Shown in pieces: positions 56,936 through 64,000 of a stretch of 64,000 bases of DNA (position 1 is the stretch's first letter; each line of letters starts with the position of its first letter). Position numbers and translations under genes: made by a program. The notes below the pieces were generated by a model. It was given only the letters and a program-made list of their open reading frames with translations, searched no databases and was not told where the DNA came from. Origin of the DNA: Actinernus sp. WN-2022 (Eukaryota > Cnidaria > Anthozoa > Actiniaria > Actinernidae); NCBI GenBank assembly GCA_030867875.1, contig JAOWCC010001589.1:86513537-86577536 (forward strand), written 5' to 3'.

Positions 56936-57993
56936 GATTTTACCTATGATTGCATATTATCATAAGGAATCTACAAAATAACCTTATGAACTGAAAACTT
57001 CAGTCGAGTATAACGCTGATTGAGAAATGCTCCGGCTAAGAATCATAGCAAGAACGGCAAAGTAATGTAAAAGGTATTAATTTTCTATTCTTCTTTCTCG
57101 TTGGCATTGGTCGATATTCAGATTGAAGTAGAAATACATCGAAGTTATATATTAAGTTTTAATTTATTTTGATCAAACTAATTATGGTTTGATTTCGAAG
57201 AAAATGTGAGGAAAGTTATCAAATTTGTGATTCAAGATCTTTAGCTATTGGCTGGTGGTGTTTTCATTACGTTTTCACAGTAACAATGGCCAACAGTATA
57301 CATTTTCCTACATTTTCTTCTAGTGACTTTCACTATCTCAGACAGTATATTCTAGCCGTATGTGAGGATAGTTACGGGTAGTAAGTATAATTTGTAATAT
57401 ATTTTTATTCATGTTAACGTTAACTATTTACGTTTGTAATATTGATTATTAGTTGACAGCGTACTTTTCCATAAATAAAGTTATTATCATCATCATCATC
57501 AGTGCCGCAGCCTATTGTCCTTTGTTATAGTTATTCAGTAGAAGAATCGTTACTTAAAGTGCATATGAAGCGAAATGTTTTTGCATACTTCTAATATTTA
57601 GCAATTTAAAGACATGTATCCAAAGTTAGAAAAGTCGGGAGAAAAAATTGATGATTTTAGAAGCCGTGAAATTCACCCTACTTTGCTCCCAAACCACGCG
57701 GCCAAAATGACGTCACACTGGTTGCATCTCAACCAAAACAAGATGGCGGAAAGAATGCAAGCGATTCGAAGATTCATTTCGCTTGATATATTGTCTCGTT
57801 TCAAAATCGCCTGTGCGGAGTAGAAATCAGCAAGCCTAAACAAACCTTTGCAACCAAGGTGACGTCACTAGATGGAATTTCACAATAAACTCGATCCCAG
57901 TCTCCTGACTATGTTTTGATGAAAAGTAAGCCGTTTTTACGCACAAAAATCACAACTATTTTTGTTTTGGAGAATTTTAAAGTTTACATACAT
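56936..57993. other. Intergenic, 3' flank of the membrane-protein gene
   Basis: A retroelement-like 3' end, CCATAAATAAAGTTATTATC followed by (ATC)n, lies at about 57468-57500. An AACAAGATGGCGG motif is at about 57736. The open frame 57614-57823 overlaps that motif but has no domain. Confidence 0.4.
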
Positions 57994-57999
57994 TTTATT
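57994..57999 (-). terminator. Poly(A) signal of the membrane-protein gene
   Basis: AATAAA on the minus strand, 63 bp past the stop codon of the last exon (58063). Confidence 0.55.
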
Positions 58000-58062
58000 T
58001 ACATATTGAAAAGTAAAATTACGAAGAAAAAAGTTCACCTCATATGCACATAACTAACATCA

Positions 58063-58380
58063 CTACAAGTAAGTATTCATCCAGCCTCTCGAGTCACTTG
58101 ACTGACATGTGTCCAGAGTACTCGGGTGGCTAACATCCTCAACAGACTTCCGGTAGCCCCGTAGAGACTCACGGGATAGGTCATCCACTGTACACATGCT
58201 ACTGGCCTCGATATCGTTCAGAGTGACGTTAAGGTCAAGGAGGTCTGGTGCAGAAGACGTACGCGTGAAGTCTGTTTCGATGGCAGCTAAGTAGGAGAGC
58301 TCCTGGTCGATTTGAAATCCAATGGCTTCCAGTGCATTCAGCTCTGTTAGACAATTTGGAGCGATCACCTCCTCACAAGG
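58063..58380 (-). CDS. Last exon: cytoplasmic tail of EGF/transmembrane protein
   Basis: A polypyrimidine tract and acceptor (CCACCTTTTTTCCCAG) precede the exon at 58381. The reading frame enters in phase 0 with PCEEVIAPNC and ends at GWMNTYL, 105 residues in all. The segment is acidic and rich in Ser and Thr (TSSAPDLLDLNVTLNDIEAS), with no enzymatic domain, as expected for a signalling or trafficking tail. It joins the donor at 59846 without disturbing the frame. The upstream part of the open frame (to 58458) is intron. Confidence 0.7.
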   Translation of the reverse strand, partial: PCEEVIAPNCLTELNALEAIGFQIDQELSYLAAIETDFTRTSSAPDLLDLNVTLNDIEASSMCTVDDLSRESLRGYRKSVEDVSHPSTLDTCQSSDSRGWMNTYL

Positions 58381-58633
58381 CTGGGAAAAAAGGTGGAGGA
58401 ATGTTACTTGAAATCTAACAACGAAGATGAATATACTAACACCTTTGCTAGAGGACACTTCCCGTAAGCGGACACCTCCTTGCGGTCACGGCGAATCTTT
58501 CATACAACTTACTGTATATTTGCGCTCAATAGATCACTAGGCCTAAGTTCCAAGGTCGGTTTTCCATCATGCGTGTGTCGAGTTCTGTGTATCTAAATTC
58601 TGTAAACAGTAAACTACACCTATGTCAAATATG

Positions 58634-59448
58634 GTCGTCTCGTGTATGTTTTTGTCACGTGTATGTCGTTGTCTCGTGTGTGTCGTTGTCTCGTGTGCGT
58701 CGTTGTCTCGTGTGCGTCGTTGTCTCGTGTGCGTCGTTGTCTTGTGTATGTTGTCGTCTTGTGTATGTTGTCGTCTCGTGTATGTCGTTGTACTCGTGTA
58801 TGCCGTTGACTAGTGTATCTCGTGGAACTAGTGTATCTCGTGGTACTCGTGTATGTCATGGTACTCGTGTATGTCGTGGTACTCGTGTATGTCGTGGTAC
58901 TCGTGTATGTCGTGGTACTCGTGTATGTCGTGGTACTCGTGTATGTCGTGGTACTCGTGTATATCGTGGAACTAGTGTATCTCGTGGTACTCGTGTATGT
59001 CATGGTACTCGTGGTACTCGTGTATGTCGTGGTACTCGTGTATGTCGTGGTACTCGTGTATGTCGTGGTACTCGTGTATGTCGTGGTACTCGTGTATGTC
59101 GTGGTACTCGTGTATATCGTGTATATCGTGGTACTCGTGTATATCGTGGTACTCGTGTATGTCGTGGTCTCGTGTATGTCGTGGTACTCGTGTATGTCGT
59201 GGTTCTCGTGTATGTCGTGGTACTCGTGTATGTCGTGGTACTCGTGTATGTCGTGGTACTCGTGTATGTCGTGGTACTCGTGTATATCGTGGTACTCGTG
59301 TATGTCGTGGTACTCGTGTATATCGTGGTACTCGTGTATGTCGTGGTACTCGTGTATGTCGTGGTACTCGTGTATGTCGTGGTACTCTTGTATGTCGTTG
59401 TCTCGTGTATGTCCTGGTACTCGTGTATGTCGTGGTACTTGTGTTTGT
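58634..59448. repeat. 18-bp minisatellite in the last intron
   Basis: About 35 copies of CGTGGTACTCGTGTATGT follow a shorter-unit block (about 15 bp, GTCGTTGTCTCGTGT) at 58634-58790. Local variants (ATATCG, TAGTGTATCT) occur in repeating order at about 58810-58880 and 58970-59000, showing block duplication. It lies in the intron between the exons at 59846-60045 and 58063-58380. The long frames on both strands are artefacts. Confidence 0.9.
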
Positions 59449-59845
59449 AAGTTTTCTACACACAACGCACGTGTACGCTCTCATTGGTTAATCCAGAGTC
59501 ACGTGGCAGTCATCAAAATCCAATGTATCCCGCGCGGGACACAATTCTAATATTTCCCGCCACGTGATCACATCGTGACATTTGATGGTGTGATTAGGAA
59601 AGACGTGTGTTTACCAAACCTCAGGCAAAAGAAATGTTATAATTGTTCCTATATGACAAATCACTTTATAACTGGCCACTCGTGAATCAGTTAGTCTTGT
59701 TTCCACTCGATCCTCGATGTTCCCCGAGACGGAGTCGAGAATCTCAGGGCCAGTCATTAAGTGTTGCTAATGATCAAAGCATTACTGCGTCTGCATGTTG
59801 CTTTGTGCCGCTAGTGTGAACCAGGCTTACACGACAGCTGTGTAC
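59449..59845. other. Intron sequence
   Basis: Remainder of the last intron of the membrane-protein gene. Nothing else was seen. Confidence 0.5.
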
Positions 59846-60045
59846 CTGGTAGATGGGGTTTTCAAACATCCTCTCTGCAGGGTAGGGGTCAGGGACCAGG
59901 TCGGAGTGGTTCGACGTGAGTCTCATCCTTCCCTTTCTCTGCTTTACTGTCTTGCACCTCACAGCCATAAGAGCCATGACGACGATCAGGACGATACAGC
60001 CCAGTAAGGACACCACAGGTAGCCAGTAATCACTGCCGGCTAAAC
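59846..60045 (-). CDS. Transmembrane exon of EGF/transmembrane protein
   Basis: The exon is bounded by an acceptor (CACGGTGTAG before 60045) and a donor (CAG|GTACAC at 59846). It enters in phase 1 and leaves in phase 0. It encodes LAGSDYWLPVVSLLGCIVLI-type sequence: a membrane-spanning segment of about 20 residues (VVSLLGCIVLIVVMALMAV), a basic stop-transfer stretch (RCKTVKQRKGRMRL), and a cytoplasmic segment ending ERMFENPIYQ. The NPIY is an NPxY motif, known in other receptors to bind PTB domains or drive endocytosis. Together with the neighbouring exons this is a type I single-pass surface protein. The particular receptor was not recognised. Confidence 0.75.
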
Positions 60046-60125
60046 CTACACCGTGAATACAGTGAAAGGAGGTTAGGAATAGACGAACATGGTATTTCGA
60101 GGAACCTAAATATCAAGGCCAGAGG

Positions 60126-60270
60126 TAGCCTGCTTACACAGGCTCTCGGTTTTTTTCGGAAATGTTAGTTTTCGGGTTGGGTTTGGGTTACCTGTGGGCC
60201 GAGCGAGTAACCCAAACCCGACCGGAAAACTAACATTTCCGAAAAAAACCGAGCGCCTGTAAGCAGGCTA
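60126..60270. mobile_element. Foldback element with 9-bp target duplication (intronic)
   Basis: Arms of about 65 bp, TAGCCTGCTTACACAGGCTC on the left and the complement with a few changes on the right, meet around ACCTGTGGGCCGAGCG. GGCCAGAGG flanks both sides (60117-60125 and 60271-60279). It shares the TAG tip and the 9-bp duplication with the 9019 and 28332 foldbacks but has a different arm sequence. Confidence 0.85.
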
Positions 60271-60279
60271 GGCCAGAGG

Positions 60280-61011
60280 AGATTTCCTAAACTACGAGGA
60301 AATGTACCCTGATAGACAGAGATTCCTTCCCTTCCTCAGTCTGTAGAGGAAATGCGAATTGTGAAGAAAACTTTGCAGCAATAAAATAACGTTTCTTCAT
60401 AAAGAAGATTTTCCTAAAATGTGAAATCATGTAATTATTTTCCTTTCTCGTGTAAGTCTCACGAAAGCCTCATGGACAATTGAACCTTTTGCAGGTTACG
60501 ATCACGTGGTTGTACTGGGTGGCAACACATATCTGACTTTCATTTATTTAAAAGCACTTGTACGAGATCGGTAGTACCTGGTTGTAATTGGTATTATATA
60601 CAATACAATATTCTTTATTTACAGAGGGAAGACACATTAACCTTACACAGTTATCTAACATGCGCCCTCATTATCACACTTGACACGGTTTTCTTTGTTC
60701 TTCATAGGGGTGAAACTCTGGTATGAACCCGTTCAACAATAGACTGTTACAGGGAGGTTTATAACTCAGTTTTAAACCTCGCCAAATGTGATATAAGTCA
60801 AATTACTTTTACACCTCCAATATGCGATTGTCAATCTTTCAAAAATTGCGTTTTAGAGGATTGTTTGCCATCCAATACAGCCTTTCCCATGGGATCACGA
60901 GCTCAATTCACTAGTTATTGAAGTGATATATCAGCACGTGACTGTTTCCTGCAAAAGGCCTATTCCAGCATGCTGCTACCTGTTCCAGCCAGACACTACC
61001 GCTCGACAGCA
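60280..61011. other. Intron sequence with a possible retroelement tail
   Basis: Minus-strand AATAAAGAATATTGTATTGT at about 60600-60620 looks like a LINE 3' end with a short tail, but the coding part could not be read. It lies in the intron upstream of the transmembrane exon. Confidence 0.35.
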
Positions 61012-61110
61012 TTGGCTAACCCAACGATACAAAACACCCTAACTCAAAGAACGAGCAGTACAAACACAATAGAGCTACAGTATAATGGTCCAATCAGAAT
61101 ACGGGTCTCT
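61012..61110 (+). repeat. Dispersed repeat (family of 54020-54125)
   Basis: The blocks GGCTAACCCAACGATACAAA, CACCCTAACTCAAAGAACG and CAATCAGAATACGGGTCTC are in the same order as in the other copies. Confidence 0.65.
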
Positions 61111-61120
61111 ACTTACAATA

Positions 61121-61315
61121 GAGCAGATTTCGTATGAGTGGGACAAACTACAGCACTGACCACAGCACGGTTACCGCACGGCATGCCGTGACGTTGAAAT
61201 GGTTTGTCCTGCTGATCCAAACAAATTACAGAACTACGGCACATTACGGTTACAGCACGGTTACGGTAAGGCTACGGACATGCCGTAGTTTGTCCCACTC
61301 ATACGAAATCTGCTC
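61121..61315. mobile_element. TA-flanked MITE
   Basis: Inverted ends of about 34 bp start GAGCAGATTTCGTATGAGTG and end in the complement, with TA on each side (61119-61120 and 61316-61317). The interior is built of ACGGCA and ACGGTTAC motifs. TA duplication and small size suggest Tc1/mariner-type mobilisation. The plus-strand open frame inside is not called. Confidence 0.7.
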
Positions 61316-61355
61316 TAGAGCTACAATAATATATCTATATATTTAGGCAGCCTAA

Positions 61356-62222
61356 AAGCGGAGCTCCCAGTTATCAGAACTGAAGTAACGACCCGAAAAT
61401 AACGATAAATTATATAAAGAAAACGAACATAAAAAACAAACAAAAATAACTGGTAGAATAAAGGAAAATCAGAGCAAAAGGTTCAGACGAAAGGAGAAAA
61501 AAACTGAAAAAAACATTGAAACTTTGAACGCGCGCACTGACGTTGTTCGAAATGACGTGCTCAGATTGCGTCAGCAGCGCACGCAAACTAAAATTTAAAA
61601 CGTTTTTCTGAGGATTTAATTGTAAAATATTAGGCAGAAATACAGGGAGGTCAAAGCTAGCGTAAATTTACGTCAAAATTCCTGAAAACTTTGGTTTTGA
61701 GATACTTTGTGAAATTATTTGTGCTGCTGAGGTCCGATCTCCAAGACATTCAAAGTAAAATTCTCAAAATTGGTTTTGTTTACGTATGTAGATGAAGGAC
61801 GTACTCGACTATGACCTGTAGCATCTATAAAATGCATCGGACGACAGGAAGACATGCAGGACTGGTAAATATATTACGTAAAGTATATTTTCACACAGGT
61901 TTAAAAATTTCAACATTAGAATTAACGCTATATTCATCCTGTAAATTTGAGGGAAACAAGGCAAAATACGCTGTGCCACAGGAAGCCCAAAGCCAATTTT
62001 GAGGATGGTAAGCCTGTGGTAAAATCAGGCTGACGCAGAAAGATCTGGTCAAGTGACTGTTTGGAAAGGCCTTCGAATCCTTCTTGAGCTAAGGTTTCAA
62101 TCCCGGCCGCCGGGTTTTAGCAGTGCGCGCGCATGTACAGCACATTTTCAGGCACGCCGCGCGTCGTCGCACGTCTGTCCCGCTCGTGCGGGTCTTCGGC
62201 CCGCATTGGGAGCTCCGCTATA
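61356..62222. mobile_element. Possible 0.87-kb DNA transposon with AGCGGAGCTCCCA ends
   Basis: Short inverted ends AGCGGAGCTCCCA (61358 onward) and TGGGAGCTCCGCT (about 62207-62219) bound an interior that is GC-rich near the right (CGCGCGCATG, CCCGCTCGTGCGGG hairpin). From memory, GGAGCTCCGC-type ends are common in coral repeats. No transposase frame was seen. Confidence 0.45.
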
Positions 62223-62271
62223 ATGGGGTCCAATCAGAATACAGGTCTGGAAGTGGTACTGTATTACTCAC

Positions 62272-62394
62272 CTGTTCTCTGTTCTGATGACGTCACCACA
62301 GGTTCTTTTGGTGATTGACAGGTGAACGAGTTCACGCCATCTGTACACGTCATGTTCAGTCCCTCGCACGGGTTTGAACTACATTCATCGATTT
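62272..62394 (-). CDS. EGF-like exon of EGF/transmembrane protein
   Basis: A 123-bp exon with acceptor (CCCGTTACAG) before 62394 and donor (ACAG|GTGAGT) at 62272, phase 1 at both ends, as is typical for shuffled EGF modules. It encodes EIDECSSNPCEGLNMTCTDG followed by VNSFTC. This matches the start of a calcium-binding EGF-like domain (xIDEC, four cysteines) but lacks the last two cysteines. The exon then runs into a Ser/Thr/Pro stalk (SPKEPVVTSSEQRT) leading to the membrane exon. More extracellular exons must lie upstream, beyond this window. Exact gene identity is unknown. Confidence 0.7.
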
Positions 62395-64000
62395 CTGTAA
62401 CGGGTCAGTTTTTAGGTTATTATGGGTCGGGTGGAACTTCTCGAAACAAGCAACAGTATACTGACCCTTTTAATAAGTCTGACTGTAAATAATTATAATC
62501 AATGACGTCATACGCGTACTTCTCGTGTATCAGGACTTGAATGCATGTTTTAAAATGTAGTTACCAGCGCCTCTGCTGCATCTTGCAAAGTCTGAATTTT
62601 ATTGCTATCTTTTATTCAAGAAATCACGAGTTAAACATTCGCGATTTGTTGCTTTTGCGCGATTGACGTCACTATAATTGAATTCCAACCACTTATTAAA
62701 AGGTCTATTGGCCTACCCAACAATAGAAAACACCCTAACCTTTAGAAAGTGCCGTAAAAAAAACAATAGAAGTATAGTATTATGGGTGCAATCAGAATAC
62801 AGGTCTCGAGAGGTTCCGTCCTTCTTGTTAATAAATATAAGTTATTAGTCGCGGTTAAGCTGCTAATATGGCGTATTTCTACTCGATCGTATTTTAGCTC
62901 GCCTAAAGGCTTAACAAAATATGAATGACTCGTAACAATACACAGGTTAGCTGACTAGTAAGTTGTATAAATCTGCAAAAAAACTGCACAAAAAACGTTA
63001 GCATCGTTTAAGATTTCATCTAAGTACAACACTCGTTCTTAACTAACTTATTATCTACCTATACCGCGCACCAATAGCACTGATGCGTAAAACATGTTTA
63101 TATATAAATGCAATTTCTATTTGAAAAAGCATGGATCAGTCACTTCATGAGTGCACACCGCTACATTACTTGAAAAGGATTATCCTAAATTAACTATGAA
63201 ATAGACCTTTCCCACGCGGCGGCCATCTTGGAATAAATCTATCCAAATTTTATCCATATTAATATCTCTATATTTCGTTTTATCATATTTCGTTATTAGA
63301 AGTGAGTATATTATCTTCTTTTTTATCCTACCTTTACCTTGTTTAAATAGTCTTATAGGTTTATAGTATGTAGCTTAGTAGAATTTAATAGTTTTATAGT
63401 ACGTAGCTTAAATAGTTTTATATATGTATATATTGTCTTATATTATTATTTTCTGTTAGGGCCACAAGGGAGAGTGTGGTGTTTCATTGTAATTGTGTAC
63501 CCTGTTTTAAATAGCGTGTTATACTTATTGAATTTTACGGTCTCTTATTATATGGACGATAGTGTTTTACTGAGAAATAAACCACTCATAGAACTCATAC
63601 CAAACTACATCCGGGTACTGAGTAGCGTATTTTCCATATCCTCACTAGTGAAAATATCGATGACGTCACGTTTGCCGCCTTTTGAACTACAAAGATGGCG
63701 GTAGGTTTGTGAAAATCATAGAGGAAGATGTAAACTGCTTAAATGAGCTGCATGACAATGAATATTCCGAGCACAAAAAGCCAAATACGATCTAAAACTC
63801 TCTGAAGATTTTCTCGACTGCAACGAAGAGACAAGAAAACCCGATGAAACTCCCCAGAACAGCTTAGAAAGATCACGAAGAAGTTTGTACTGATAGTAAG
63901 TAAAATGAATAGATAAGAGTTCTTAGAGCTGTTTAATTGTCCATATAATAAAAAGAAAATTACACGGTGTTCGCTGCGCTCACTCGTGAAATATTTTCGA
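62395..64000. other. Intron or upstream sequence, no exon recognised
   Basis: This holds a further copy of the 54020-type repeat (62700-62815). Near 63630-63665 and at the very end (CTCACTCGTGAAATATTTTC) are blocks of a dispersed anthozoan repeat type, and at 63692 an AAAGATGGCGG motif. The plus-strand frame 63474-63704 runs into these repeats and is not called. Confidence 0.45.

Noticed and set aside
58569..59550. Frames of up to 293 codons on both strands
   Set aside because: Artefact of the 18-bp minisatellite in an intron.
60600..60860. LINE fragment on the minus strand
   Set aside because: Only a tail-like AATAAAGAATATTGTATTGT could be seen; no reverse-transcriptase or C-terminal motif could be read.

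Overview
The window looks like gene-poor, repeat-rich chromosomal DNA from an animal, most likely an anthozoan cnidarian (stony coral or sea anemone). The reasons are AT-rich intergenic DNA, metazoan genes (a WD40/SOCS-box protein and an EGF-transmembrane receptor with spliced exons), and a repeat mix of CR1/L2-like LINEs with short microsatellite tails, a DIRS-like retroelement, a Polinton/Maverick-type element, tRNA-derived SINEs and many small inverted-repeat elements. Species assignment is inference.

Only two host genes can be supported. On the minus strand, 50348-51688 is an uninterrupted 446-codon gene for a WD-repeat protein ending in a SOCS box. Also on the minus strand, three exons (62272-62394, 59846-60045, 58063-58380) form the 3' end of a single-pass membrane protein: a partial EGF-like module, a transmembrane helix, a cytoplasmic tail with an NPIY motif, and a poly(A) signal near 57994. 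Its upstream exons lie beyond the window. Its introns hold an 18-bp minisatellite, a foldback element and several inverted-repeat elements.

The most striking structure is 40796-44302. It is a 3.5-kb element with 1.09-kb terminal inverted repeats starting AGTAGTATGAG, flanked by a 6-bp duplication (CGCCCA). Its 1.3-kb core holds two small minus-strand genes (an acidic 126-aa protein and a C2H2-like zinc-finger protein) and two large hairpins that are inverted copies of each other. Terminus and duplication length fit a Polinton/Maverick, but there is no polymerase, integrase or capsid gene, so it looks like a miniature, non-autonomous derivative. A diverged single end of the same family lies at 18495-19500.

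Layout: 1-13.9 kb has no recognisable gene but carries short inverted-repeat elements, SINEs and a 91-bp perfect foldback. 13.9-16.1 kb is a decayed LINE. 16.7-22.6 kb holds a large palindrome, the Polinton-like end and an element expanded into a 60-bp minisatellite. 23.2-23.8 kb is a nearly perfect 10-bp array between exact 600-bp-spaced direct repeats. 28.3-36.6 kb holds a second foldback and two related LINE copies. 37-40 kb has an inverted-repeat element and a DIRS relic. 40.8-44.3 kb is the Polinton-like element. 44.6-50 kb holds LINE remnants and a degenerate CACGTG-rich array. 50.3-51.8 kb is the WD40/SOCS gene. 52-57 kb holds inverted-repeat elements and two minisatellites. 58-62.4 kb is the membrane-protein gene.

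Two themes recur: minisatellites that appear to have grown from the ends of small DNA transposons (60-bp and 42-bp arrays), and a set of near-perfect foldback elements with 9-bp target duplications. All calls were made by eye.
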